Origin: Streptomyces thinghirensis
GTDB taxonomy: Bacteria > Actinomycetota > Actinomycetia > Streptomycetales > Streptomycetaceae
Direction of reading: 5' to 3'
Length of the DNA stretch: 64,000 nt
Assembly (NCBI GenBank): GCA_021502835.1
Contig: JAKFGP010000033.1
Span: forward strand, 124,001-188,000
Shown: positions 29,320 to 39,180 of the stretch, one piece after another
Layout of the letters: every line of letters starts with the position of its first letter
Numbering within the stretch: position 1 is the first letter of the stretch
Notes under the pieces: model-generated
What the model was told of the DNA's origin: nothing
The model's input: the letters and a program-made list of their open reading frames with translations, nothing else
Databases searched by the model: none
Position numbers and translations under genes: made by a program

Positions 29320-30713
29320 TCAGTCGTGGGAGTGCAGGGGCTTGCCGGCCAGCGCCAGGTGGGCCTCGCCGAGCGCCTCGTTCTGCGTCGGGTGGGCGTG
29401 GACGAGCTGGGCCACCTCGGCCGGCAGCGCCTCCAGTTGTAGATCAGCTGGGCTTCGCCGACCCTGCTCGCCCATACGGTCGCCGACCATGTGGACGCCG
29501 ACCACGGCACCGTCCTTGACCTGGACGAGCTTGATCTCGCCCGCGGTCTTCGGGATCTTGCTCTTGCCGTTGCCCGCCAGGTTGTACTTCAGGGCGACAA
29601 CCCCGTCCGCACCGTAGATCTCCTTGGCCTTGGCCGCGCCGGTGATGCCGACGGAGGCGACCTCCGGGTGGCAGTACGTCACCCCGCGGCACACCGTCGT
29701 AGTCGACCGGGACGGTCTTCAGGCCGGCCAGCCGCTCCGCCACCAGCATGCCCTCGGCGAAGCCGACGTGCGCGAGCTGGAGGGTCGGGACGAGGTCACC
29801 GACGGCGGAGACGGTCGGGACGTTGGTCCGCATGTACTCGTCGACCAGGACGTAGCCGCGGTCCATGGCGACCCCGGCCTCCTCGTAGCCCAGGCCCTGC
29901 GAGACCGGGCCGCGGCCGATGGCGACGAGCAGGACCTCGGCCTCGAACTCCTTGCCGTCGGCGAGGGTGACCTTGACGCCGTCCTGGGTGTACTCGGCCT
30001 TCTCGAAGAAGGTGCCCAGGTTGAACTTGATGCCCCGCTTGCGGAAGGCGCGCTCCAGCAGCTTCGAGCTGTTCTCGTCCTCGACCGGCACGAGGTGCTT
30101 GAGGCCCTCGACGATCGTGACGTCGGTGCCGAAGGACTTCCACGCGGAGGCGAACTCGACGCCGATGACGCCGCCGCCCAGGACGATCGCGGACTTCGGC
30201 ACGCGGTCCAGCGTGAGGGCGTGGTCGGAAGAGATGATCCGGTTGCCGTCGATCTCCAGGCCCGGCAGCGACTTCGGCACGGAGCCGGTCGCCAGCAGGA
30301 CGTGGCGGCCCTGGACGCGCTTACCGTTCACATCGACGGAGGTCGGCGAGGACAGCCGTCCCTCACCCTCGATGTAGGTCACCTTGCGCGAGGCGATCAG
30401 ACCCTGCAGGCCCTTGTACAGGCCCGAGATCACGTCGTCCTTGTACTTGTGGACGGCCGCCATGTCGATGCCCTCGAAGGTGGCCTTCACACCGAACTGC
30501 TCGCTCTCGCGGGCCTGGTCGGCGATCTCGCCCGCGTGCAGCAGGGCCTTGGTGGGGATGCAGCCGTTGTGCAGGCAGGTACCGCCGACCTTGCCCTTCT
30601 CGATCAGGGGCGACGTCCAGGCTCAGCTGTGCCCCGCGCAGCGCCGCGGCGTAACCACCGCTACCGCCGCCGAGGATCACTAGGTCGAAAACAGTGCTGG
30701 CGTCATTCGCCAC
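29320..30713 (-). CDS. lpdA: Dihydrolipoyl dehydrogenase (E3) (frameshifted)
   Basis: FAD enzyme that reoxidises E2 dihydrolipoamide using NAD+. About 462 residues: VFDLVILGGGSGGYAAALRG, redox-active disulfide in GGTCLHNGCIPTKALLHAGE, IVLGGGVIGVEFASAWKSFG (NAD site), TNVPTVSAVGDLVPTLQLAH, and C-terminal LVHAHPTQNEALGEAHLAL with the catalytic His-x4-Glu. Frame changes near 30610, 29695, 29460 and 29430. GTG 30711-30713 with GGAGG upstream. It follows the E2 gene's upstream side on the same strand, so the two are likely co-regulated. Confidence 0.94.
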
Positions 30714-31027
30714 GTCACGTCCTCCATGCATGTGCGCCACGCCGGTCTCCCAGTGACCGGTCGGCGGCTGGTGTCCGGCCGCTCTTTGTTCTCGGCCCTT
30801 GAGGTGGGCCCTGTCCTGCCGAGCCCCATCTTCGCACTTGTAGGGGGCGGACGAGACGTGGGGCCGGTGTGAGACGTCCCACGTTCACTCGACGAGGGAC
30901 GGTGGGACGTGCCGCCACGGGGCGCAGGAAAAAAGCCGTGTTTGACTGCGGCTCCGCCGCGTGGGCGCAACCAGTCACAACGGACGCGCAGCCGCCGAAT
31001 CACCCGCACCCCTGGCTCTCAGGCGCC
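30714..31027. other. Gap between pepA and lpdA with an inverted repeat and family B repeat
   Basis: No gene. ACGTCCCAC (30874-30882) and GTGGGACGT (30902-30910) form a perfect 9-bp inverted repeat with a 19-base spacer; a further half-like site GACGTGGGG lies near 30855. From 30938 to 31010 the sequence GCGGCTCCGCCGCGTGGGCG followed by CAACCAGTCACAACGGACGC repeats, inverted, the 26440 element. The inverted repeat may be an lpdA operator or part of the pepA terminator. Confidence 0.6.
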
Positions 31028-32567
31028 CTAGCCCAGATCGCCCGCAGCCGTCAGCTCCGCGACCCGCACCAGCGTCCGCACGGCCGTCCCGGTCCCGCCC
31101 TTGGGCGTGTACCCGAACGGTCCGCCCTCGTTGAACGCCGGACCCGCGATGTCCAGGTGCGCCCAGGTGATGCCCTCGCCGACGAACTCGCGCAGGAACA
31201 GGCCGGCCACCAGGCCGCCGCCCATCCGCTCACCCATGTTGGCGATGTCGGCGGTCGCCGAGTCCATGCCCTTGCGCAGGTGCTCGGGCAGCGGCATCGG
31301 CCAGGCCGGCTCGCCGACCTCTTCCGCGGCCTCGTGCACCGCCGCGCGGAACGCGTCGTCGTTCGCCATGACCCCGTACGTCCGGCTGCCCAGCGCCAGC
31401 ATCATCGCACCGGTGAGGGTCGCCACGTCGATGATCGCGTCCGGCTTCTCCTGCGAGGCCGCCCACAGCGCGTCGGCGAGCACGAGCCGGCCCTCGGCGT
31501 CGGTGTTGAGCACCTCCACCGTCTTGCCGCTGTACATGCGCAGCACGTCGCCCGGGCGGGTCGCGGAGCCCGACGGCATGTTCTCGGCCAGCGCCAGCCA
31601 GCCGGTCACGTTGACCTCCAGGCCGAGGCGCGCGGCGGCGACGACCGCGGCGAACACGGCGGCGGCACCGGCCATGTCGCACTTCATCGTCTCGTTGTGC
31701 CCGGCCGGCTTCAGCGAGATGCCGCCCGAGTCGTAGGTGATGCCCTTGCCGACGAAGGCGAGCGACTTCGTCGCCTTGGACGACGTGTACGACAGCTTCA
31801 CCAGCCGCGGCCGGCGGCCGAGCCGGCGCCGACACCGAGGATGCCGCCGTAGCCGCCCTTGGTGAGCGCCTTCTCGTCCAGCACCTGCACCTTGATGCCG
31901 TGCTCCTTCGCGGCGGCCTGCGCGGACCGCCGCGAACGCCTCGGGGTCGAGCTCGTTCGGCGGGGTGTTGACCAGGTCGCGGGCGCGGTTCAGCTCCTCG
32001 GAGACGGCGACGGCACGCTCGATCGCCGCCTTGTACGCCTTGTCCCGGGGCTTGCCGCCGAGCAGCGCGGCCTCGGCCAGCGGGGCCTTGCCGTTCTTGG
32101 CCTTGGCGGCGTCCTGTCCCCGACGGCCCGACTCCTTGTAGGCGTCGAAGGAGTACGCGCCGAGCAGCACGCCCTCGGCGACGACGCCGGCGTCGGCGGC
32201 CTCGGCGAGCGGGAGGGCGAAGGCGGCCTTCTTGGCGCCGGCCAGGGCGCGGGCGGCCACGCCGGCGGCCCTGCGCAGCGCCTCGGCGTCGAAACCGGCG
32301 TCCTTCTCGGGCTCGGAGCCGAGGCCCACCGCCACCACGACGGGCGCCTTGAAGCCGGACGGAGCGGGCAGCTTCGTCACCTCGCCCTCGGCGCCGCTGG
32401 CGCCGAGGGTCTCCAGGACGCCGGCGAGCCGGCCGTCGTACGCCTTGTCCACGGCCTCCGCGCCCGGTGCGACGACCAGGCCCTTGGCGTTCTTGGCGAC
32501 ACCGATCACGATCGCGTCGGCCCGCAGGCCGGGCTTGCCGCGGCGGTGGAGAGATGAGAGCAGTCAC
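31028..32567 (-). CDS. pepA: Leucyl aminopeptidase (frameshifted)
   Basis: M17 zinc/manganese exopeptidase, cytoplasmic hexamer. About 513 residues. The C-terminal catalytic domain shows [40 protein letters not shown], and the family signature [14 protein letters not shown] with the metal-binding and catalytic residues, then [16 protein letters not shown]. The N-terminal domain begins at GTG 32565-32567 (MTALI) after frame changes near 32545 and 32510; others near 31930 and 31815. Stop TAG 31028-31030. Same neighbourhood as pepB near dlaT in M. tuberculosis. Confidence 0.93.
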
Positions 32568-32807
32568 GGTGGTGAATTCTCGCTTCCGTATGAAGTCTTG
32601 TATGGCCGAATGCGGGTGGGTCGACCGGGCCCGACAACCGACCCTAGATCCCTCCTGCGATGCGGTCTTTACCTGGGCAGGCAAACACCCGGCACGAGCC
32701 TACGCTCGCGCCCGGCCCCGCTCCTCCAGCGGGCCGCGGTTTCCGGGATGGGAGAGATCATTCCTGGGGTACGCCACCGCGCCACCCCACACCATGGAGC
32801 ACGCCCC

Positions 32808-33592
32808 GTGAGACGCCCGGTCCTGTCGATAGCCCTTCTCCTGCTCCTCGCGGGCTGCTCGTCGTCCCCCGACGACGAGCCGGAAGCCGGCGACCACTGG
32901 CAGCCCCGGCCCGGCACTCGCCTGGCAGTGGCAGCTCAGCGGCGGGCTCGACACGTCCGTCGACGTACCGGTCTACGACATAGACGGGTTCGACCACACC
33001 GGGTCCACCGTGGCCGCGCTGCACGACGACGGCCGCAAGGTGATCTGCTACCTGTCCACCGGCGCCTGGGAGGACTTCCGCCCCGACGCGGAGAAGTTCC
33101 CCGAGTCGGTGCTGGGCAAGGGCAACGGCTGGGAGGGGGGAGCGCTGGCTGGACATCCGCGAGACGGACGTCCTGGAGCCGCTGATGGCCGAGCGCATCG
33201 ACATGTGCCGCGAGAAGGGCTTCGACGCGGTCGAGCCGGACAACATGGACGGCTACAAGAACGAGACCGGCTTCCCGCTCACCGCCCACGACCAGCTCCG
33301 CTACAACCGGCTGATCGCGAGGCTCGCCCACGACCGGGGCATGGCCGTCGGCCTGAAGAACGACCTGGACCAGATCCCCGAGCTGGTGGACGACTTCGAC
33401 TTCGCGGTCAACGAACAGTGCGCCCAGTACGGCGAATGCGCCGACAACCAGCCGTTCATCGACGCGGACAAGGCGGTCTTCCACGTCGAGTACGAGCTGC
33501 CGACCGACCGCTTCTGCGCCGAGTCCCGTGAGCTGGGGCTGAGTTCGATGCTGAAGAAGTACGACCTGGGGGTGTGGCGCGAGGCCTGCTGA
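32808..33592 (+). CDS. GH114-type glycoside hydrolase lipoprotein (frameshifted)
   Basis: About 260 residues. GTG 32808 gives a signal peptide with a lipobox (LSIALLLLLAGCSSS), so a lipoprotein on the outer face of the membrane. The catalytic domain reads YDIDGFDHTGSTVAALHDDG, KVICYLSTGAWEDFRPDAEK, DMCREKGFDAVEPDNMDGYK (acidic catalytic region) and VGLKNDLDQIPELVDDFDFA, matching the GH114 endo-alpha-1,4-polygalactosaminidase TIM-barrel family. Frame changes near 32920 and 33140. It ends eight bases before convergent cobS. Substrate in this host is not known; galactosaminogalactan-like polymers are the family precedent. Confidence 0.85.
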
Positions 33593-33600
33593 GCCCGGGC

Positions 33601-34396
33601 TCAGCCGAGGACCAGCACCACGAGGGCGGTGGTGGCCGCCGTCTCCGCGACCCCGCCGAAGACGTCGCCGGTGACCCCGCCGAAGCGGCGGACGCAGTGC
33701 CGCAGCAGCAGTTCGGCGACGGCTACGGCGCACAGCGCGGCGAGCGCCGTACGGATCGCGTCGTGCAGGCCGTCGTACGGCCCGAGGAGCGCGCCCGCCG
33801 CCGCCCCGGCCGCCGTGACGACGGCGGTGACCGCCAGCGCGCCGCCCGTCGGCACCACTCCGGCGACCGCCGCGCCCAGTCCCTCCGGGCGGGCGGCGGG
33901 CACCCCGGACCGGGCGGCGAGCGTGAGTGCCAGCCGGGCGGCGGTCGCCGAGACCACGGCGGCGAGCGCGCCCCGCGCCCACGACCCGTCGTAGGCCTGG
34001 GCCAGCGCGGCCACCTGGGCGAACAGCACGAACACGAGGGCGAGTACGCCGAACGGCCCGATGTCCGACTGCTTCATGATCCGCAGCGCGTCCTCGGCGG
34101 GCTTCCCGCTGCCGAGCCCGTCCGCGGTGTCGGCCAGCCCGTCCAGGTGCAGGCCGCGCGTGAGCACCGCGGGTACGGCGGCCGTGACGACCGCGGCGAG
34201 CAGGCTTCCCGCGCCCAGGAACAGCAGCAGGAGCCCGGCCGCCGCGGCGACGAGGCCCACGGCCAGGTCCGGCCAGCGGCGCGCAGCAGCATGCCGCCGC
34301 GCGCCGCCTCCCGGTCCCAGCGGGTCACCCTTGACCGGGAACACGGTGAGGGTGCCGAAGGCGAGGCGGAGGCCGTCGGGGAGGGGTCCTGAGCAC
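33601..34396 (-). CDS. cobS: Adenosylcobinamide-GDP ribazoletransferase (cobalamin synthase)
   Basis: Polytopic membrane enzyme for the last assembly step of the cobalamin nucleotide loop. About 260 residues. The signature LTRGLHLDGLADTADGLGSG holds the acidic Mg-binding residues, followed by KQSDIGPFGVLALVFVLFAQ and several hydrophobic helices (AVTAVVTAAGAAAGALLG, ALAALCAVAVAELLLRHCV). The main frame is intact to 34344; a frame change upstream joins it to GLRLAFGTLTVFPV and a likely GTG at 34394-34396. Works with cobT and cobU nearby. Confidence 0.92.
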
Positions 34397-34456
34397 CGGC
34401 GCAGACTACCCGGCGGTCACCAGGGCACCGGCGCGGGCTGGGGATAAAGTTCGCAT

Positions 34457-35203
34457 ATGGGAGATTGGTGGCAGCGCAACATCATGGAACCGGGCAAGCT
34501 GCCGCTGCTCCTCGCCCTGGGGGCCTTCGTCCTGACGTTCGTGATCACCCGGGTCATCACCCGGCTCATCCGGGCCGGCAAGGGTCCCTTCGGCAACGTC
34601 AAGGCGGGCGGGGTGCACATCCACCACGTCGTCCCGGGGATCGTCCTCACCGTCGTCGGAGGCTTCGGCGCGGTCGCGGGGGGCCGGCACGGGTTCGGCT
34701 CCGCCCTCGCGGCGGTGGTCTTCGGTGTCGGGGCGGGCCTCGTCCTGGACGAGTTCGCGCTGATCCTGCACCTCGACGACGTCTACTGGACCGAGGCGGG
34801 GCGGCAGAGCGTGGAGGTCGTGGCGGTCACCGCGGCCCTTGTCGGACTGTTGCTCGCCGGATTCACGCCGTTCGGCGTCGACGGCATGTCCGAGGACGAG
34901 TTGCAGGGCCGCGCCAACGTCATCGCGACCGTCGCGGGGAACTTCTTCTTCTCGCTCCTCGCCCTGGCCAAGGGCAAGGCTCGCCTCGCGATCTTCGGGG
35001 TGATCGTTCCCCTTGTCGCTCTGATCGGCGCGGTCCGCCTGGCTCGCCCTGACTCGCTCTGGGCCCGCCGCTTCTACGGCCGCCGGCCACGCGCCTGTGC
35101 CAGGGCCCGCCTGCGGGCCTACCACCACGACCGCCGGTGGTCCGGGCCCCGCCGCGCCTTCCAGGACTGGATCGGCGGCCGCCCGGACCCGGACCGCCGG
35201 TGA
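34457..35203 (+). CDS. Six-helix membrane protein of unknown function
   Basis: Intact 248 residues. Six likely membrane helices: ~15-35, 58-72, 82-104, 122-142, 155-172 and 178-195. After the first helix comes VKAGGVHIHHVVPGIVL with three histidines (54, 56, 57), and ALILHLDDVYWTEAG with acidic residues before helix four; these could bind a metal. The C-terminal ~50 residues are strongly basic (RRFYGRRPRACARARLRAYH). ATG 34457 start. Divergent from cobS by about 60 bases. I do not recognise an assigned family, and no function should be assumed. Confidence 0.8.
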   Translation: MGDWWQRNIMEPGKLPLLLALGAFVLTFVITRVITRLIRAGKGPFGNVKAGGVHIHHVVPGIVLTVVGGFGAVAGGRHGFGSALAAVVFGVGAGLVLDEFALILHLDDVYWTEAGRQSVEVVAVTAALVGLLLAGFTPFGVDGMSEDELQGRANVIATVAGNFFFSLLALAKGKARLAIFGVIVPLVALIGAVRLARPDSLWARRFYGRRPRACARARLRAYHHDRRWSGPRRAFQDWIGGRPDPDRR

Positions 35204-35536
35204 TGCCTGCGGCGGCCTGTGCGGGATGGGTGGGGGTGCGCGTAGCGCGTTCTGTCTTGTCGTGGGTCGGGCCGCGCCGGGGGGGTGTCCGTCCTCGGAA
35301 CGGCGCGGAATCGGTCGGCCGCAGAAGTGCCGTGTGTCGACGCGCCAACCGCTGCGGGCGAACACCCCCGACACGTCCCCTTCTCGCCGTACGCGGCCAC
35401 CGGTTTCCCCCGCCCGCCCAGCTGCGGGCAGTCGTGCCGCTGGGGCGGCACGGGTGGGCGCAGCGGCACCCGTAGCGCCGGGCCGCGTCACCCACCCCCG
35501 GCCCGCATCCACGCCGGGTGCGCAGGTGACGCCCGT
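35204..35536. other. Gap between membrane protein and cobT, with a hairpin
   Basis: No supported gene. CGTGCCGC (35433-35440) pairs with GCGGCACG (35445-35452) across a TGGG loop, and the surrounding GGCAGTCGTGCCGCTGGGGC resembles another repeat I associate with Streptomyces intergenic regions. It could terminate both convergent genes. Long ORFs here are Arg/Pro-rich frames of GC-rich DNA. Confidence 0.5.
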
Positions 35537-36614
35537 TCACCGAGCGTCGGCCACGACCTCACCGTCGGAGACCTCCGGCAGCTCCGCCGCCAGCGCCGCC
35601 GCCGCCTGGACCAGCGGCAGTGCCAACAGGCCCCCCGCGCCCTCACCCACCGTCACGCCCTGGGACAGCAGCGGCTCCCAGGGCCATCCGGTCCAGCGCC
35701 TTGGCCTGGCCCGGCTCCCCGCTGTCGTGGGAGGCCAGCCACCAGTCGGGTGCCCGGAAGGCGACCCGCTGCCCGACCAGCGCGCAGGCGACCGTCACCA
35801 CGCCGTCCAGGATCACCGGCATCTTCCGCACCGCGCTTCTGCAGCAGAAAGCCCGTCATCGCGGCGAGGTCGGCGCCGCCCACGGTCGCGAGCAGCTGCA
35901 ACTGGTCCCCGAGCACCGGCCGGGCGCGGCGCAGCGCGTCGCGGATCGCCGCGCACTTGCGCATCCAGGCCAGGTCGTCGATCGCCAGCCCGCCCCGCCC
36001 GGTGACGACCGACGCGTCGGTCCCTGCACAGCGCGGCGACCAGCACGCCCGCCGCCGTGGTCCCGCCCACGCTCACATCGCCGAGCACCACCAGATCCGT
36101 ACCGGAGTCGGCCTCCTCGTCGGCCACCGCCATCCCGGCCCGGAAGGCGGCCTCGGCCTCCTCCAGGGTCAGGGCGTCCTCGATGTCGATGCGCCCGCCG
36201 CCGCGCCGCACCCGGTGCCGCACGACGTCGGCCGGCAGCGTCTCCGGCTCGCAGTCCAGGGCCATGTCGACGACCCGCACCGGCACGCCGAGGCGCCGGG
36301 CGAGCACGGACACGGGCCGGCCGCCCTCCAGGACCTCGCGCACCAGCTCGCCGGCGCCGCCCGCGCGGCCGCGCCGAGACGCCCAGCTCGGCCACCTTGT
36401 GGTCACCGGCGAAGAGCACCACCCGGGGCCGTTCGAGCGGCCGCACCGGTACGGCGGACTGCGCCGAGGCCAGCCACTCGCCCAGGTCGTCCAGGCGGCC
36501 CAGCGATCCGGGCGGAACGACCTGACGCTCCCGGCGCGCCTCGGCGTCGCGGCGCACCCCGCCGTCGGGGCGCTCGATCAGATCGGTGAAGTCGTCGAGA
36601 TTCAGCGAGCTCAT
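35537..36614 (-). CDS. cobT: Nicotinate-nucleotide-dimethylbenzimidazole phosphoribosyltransferase (frameshifted)
   Basis: Activates 5,6-dimethylbenzimidazole to alpha-ribazole phosphate for cobalamin. About 358 residues: MSSLNLDDFTDLIERPD, QVVPPGSLGRLDDLGEWLA, PRVVLFAGDHKVAELGVSA (AGDHGVA-like motif), DLVVLGDVSVGGTTAAGVLV (GDMGIGNTT-like), GGADLAAMTGFLL and LDGVVTVACALVGQ, ending SDGEVVADAR with the C-terminal catalytic Glu region nearby (GVTVGEGAG, corrected frame). Frame changes near 36375, 36030, 35840 and 35680. ATG 36612-36614. Divergent from a methyltransferase gene. Confidence 0.9.
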
Positions 36615-36775
36615 TCGTCGAACAGTACCGGCCGCCGGGGACCGCGATGGCGGGCCCGTGCGCACCGCGCCCGAGCTGCGTCGTTGCGCCCCGGATCGCG
36701 ATCACCTACGTAACGTTTCGCAGTAATTGTCGTATGTCGTCCTGCTGTGTCCTCGTCTCGCGTCGGGAGCCGCCC

Positions 36776-37517
36776 ATGACCGCGCCCTCCGCCCCCTCGG
36801 TGCCGCCTCCCGCCCCCCGCCGGGGTCCCTCCGGTGCCCCGGTACGGGCCGCACCGTGCGGACTGCCCCTGGTGCGGCTCCGCGGCGGCTGCGCGCCCGC
36901 CCGCGCCGCGAGGACCCGCGCCGGTCCGTCCTCGAACGCTGCCTGGACTGCCGGCACGTCTTCCGCAACCCCGTTACACCCGGGCCCGAACACCCGCTGG
37001 TCCGGGCCGGGGTGCGGCTGAGACATGGCCTGGCCGCGCGGGCGGTGCTCCGCCGCCGACCCGACCCCGAGAGCTGGCTCGACGTGGGCACCGGCGACGC
37101 CGACTTCCCCCGCGCCGCGCGCGCAGCACTTCCCGTACACCTCCTTCGACGGCCTGGACCCCACCCACCGGGTCCTGCGCGCCCGCGCGGTCGAGCGCGT
37201 CGAGGAGGCGTTCGTCGGCCGGCTGACGGACCCGCACATCGCGGCCCGGCTGCGCGCCCCGCTACGACGTGGTGAGCCTCTTCCAGCAGTTGGAACGCGT
37301 CCGGACCCCGCGCCGAACTGCGCGCCGCCCTCCACGTGCCTGGCCCCGGCGGCCATCTGCTCGTCGACGTGGCGGACCCGCGCCGCCTGTTCGCCCTCCC
37401 CGGCACCTCGCACCCCGGCGGGCCTGCGCGCGGAACTGGTGGCCCAGGGCTGCGACGGTGCTCACCGGCGTGCGGACCCACTGCGTCATCGCGCGCAAGG
37501 GCGCCTCAGCCCCGTAG
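36776..37517 (+). CDS. Class I SAM methyltransferase with N-terminal zinc-ribbon-like Cys pairs (frameshifted)
   Basis: About 245 residues. After a Pro-rich start, two Cys pairs appear (DCPWCGS near 36861 and LERCLDCRHVFRNP near 36940), a zinc-ribbon arrangement seen in some Streptomyces methyltransferases. The SAM-binding core reads ESWLDVGTGDADFPRAA, FPYTSFDGLDPTHRVLRARA, RYDVVSLFQQLERV and GGHLLVDVADPRRLFALPG. It ends GVRTHCVIARKGASAP. Its last 12 bases overlap the 3' end of convergent cobU. Frame changes near 36870, 37120, 37260, 37330 and 37430. Substrate unknown. Confidence 0.7.
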
Positions 37518-38709
37518 CAGCAGTGCCTGGCCCGCGACCACCAGAAGCACCTGCTCGCACTCGGCCGCGAACGCCGCGTTGAGCCGCCCGAGTTCGTCCC
37601 GGTAGCGGCGGCCCGAGGCGGTGGCGGGCACGATGCCCGAGCCCACCTCGTTCGACACCGCGACGAGGGTGCGGCGAGTGGCGCGCACCGCCTCCGTCAG
37701 CTCCCGCACCCGGTCCCGCAGGGGCCGTTCGCCGCCGTCCGCCCACTCCGCGTCGTCCCACGCCCCGACGGCGTCCATCGCGTCCGTCAGCCACACAGCG
37801 ACAGACAGTCGACGAGCAGCGCCGGCCCGTCGTCCTTCAGCAGCGGCACCAGGTCGCACGTCTCGACGGTGCGCCACGAGCCCGGCCGCCGCTCCCGGTG
37901 GGCGCAGACCCGCGCCGCCCACTCGCTGTCCCCGTTGCGGGAGCCCCCGGTCGCGACGTACAGCACGTCGGGGAAGGCCTCCAGCCGCCGCTCGGCCTCC
38001 ACCGACTTGCCCGACCGGGCCCCGCCCAGTACGAGGGTGCGGCGCGGCACGTCGGGCACGTCCTCGTAGGAGCCGACCACCAGCGTCGTCCCGTCCGGCA
38101 CGGCCCGCGCTCCGGCCGCCGCGAGCCGCCGGTCCAGTTCCGGGCCCGGCGGCACGTCGTGGTCCAGGTGGACGGTGACGACGTCCGTCGTCGGCCCCGC
38201 GGCGCCCACCGCCCGCAGCCTCGCCAGCGCGTCCGGCCGCCCCACGACGTCGGCGACGACCAGGTCGTAGGACTCGGCGGGCTCCTCCAGACCGGCCGGC
38301 GCGCCGCCCGGCGGCAGATACAGCAGCCGCTGCCCGTCCGGACCGGTCACGGCGTACCCGGTGCCCGGCGCGTCCATCGCCACCGCCCGCACCCGGTGCC
38401 CGGTCAGCAGCGCCAGCTCCCGCCCGTCCGGCACCCGCCCCGGCTGCGGCAGCCCGGCCGGCACCTCCACGGCGGGCCCGTCGTGCGGGTGCGACAGCAG
38501 CACCTGCCGGACGCCGGTCAGGGAGCGCCCGGCGCGTGCGGCGGCGAACGCGGCGCCGGGCGTCAGGTCGAGCAGCAGCGCCCCGTCCACCAGCAGCGCG
38601 GTCGCCGCGCGCTGCGTTCGTGCCCCTGCGCGGCGGCACAGGCCGCGTAGGGACAGTCGGGGCGGGGGGAGTCCCGCGGGGCACCGGTGCCGAGCAGAGT
38701 CACGTCCAC
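37506..38709 (-). CDS. cobU: Adenosylcobinamide kinase/guanylyltransferase with N-terminal metallo-beta-lactamase-like domain
   Basis: Phosphorylates and guanylylates adenosylcobinamide. The CobU domain (C-terminal ~185 residues) shows the P-loop TLVLGGARSGKSVEAERRL, DVLYVATGGSRNGDSEWAAR, HRERRPGSWRTVET (catalytic His-Arg region), DDGPALLVDCLSL and VAVSNEVGSGIVPATASGRR. The N-terminal ~210 residues (VDVTLLGTGAPRDSPRPDC, ALLLDLTPGAAFAAARAG, VLLSHPHDGPAVEVPA, VTVHLDHDVPPG) resemble a degenerate metallo-hydrolase: only S-H-P-H-D remains of the HxHxDH motif. About 400 residues. GTG 38707-38709. Frame changes near 38620 and 37795. Confidence 0.87.
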
Positions 38710-38890
38710 GCCCCGATTTTCCCCGGTCACCCGGCGACGTGCGCGCCCGAGACCCCTATGGGGCGCGGGCGGTCCCCGTTCCCGTCCCCCGGCCTTCTAC
38801 GGCGCACCCGGCTCAGCGCACAGGCTGCGGTCGGAGGCCGGACCAAGATCCGGCTTCCGCTCTGCATGTGCTCACATCTTGGAGGCGTAC

Positions 38891-39136
38891 ATGGCGGCAT
38901 GGACGTGGCGGTTCGAGACGGCCGGCGGGACGGAGGTCCAGCCCGCGGTGCAGCCCGAGGAGTTCACCACGCAAGGGGACGCCGAGTCCTGGATCGGTGA
39001 GTACTGGAAGGACCTCAAGGAGGGCGGCACCGATCAGGTGCGGCTGTTCGAGGACGCCACCGAGATCTACGGCCCGATGAGCCTGCACGCCGAAGAGGCC
39101 GAAGCGGCCGAAGCGGCAGCGGAGCCGGAGGCCTGA
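38891..39136 (+). CDS. Small acidic conserved hypothetical protein (81 residues)
   Basis: Intact, ATG 38891 with TTGGAGG five bases upstream. AAWTWRFETAGGTEVQPAVQ, FTTQGDAESWIGEYWKDLKE and QVRLFEDATEIYGPMSLHAE are followed by an Ala/Glu tail. Strongly acidic, no membrane helix. I recall similar short proteins throughout Streptomyces; function unknown. Confidence 0.75.
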   Translation: MAAWTWRFETAGGTEVQPAVQPEEFTTQGDAESWIGEYWKDLKEGGTDQVRLFEDATEIYGPMSLHAEEAEAAEAAAEPEA

Positions 39137-39180
39137 CCCGCGGGCGGGGGGCGGTCCCGAGCGGACCGGCCCCGCCTCCA

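Noticed and set aside
35204..35536. A protein-coding gene in this gap
   Set aside because: All open frames are low-complexity and lack ribosome sites; a hairpin and repeat-like sequence explain the gap better.
33590..38890. A cobalamin riboswitch near cobS, cobT or cobU
   Set aside because: I found no B12-box-like sequence upstream of any of the three genes.
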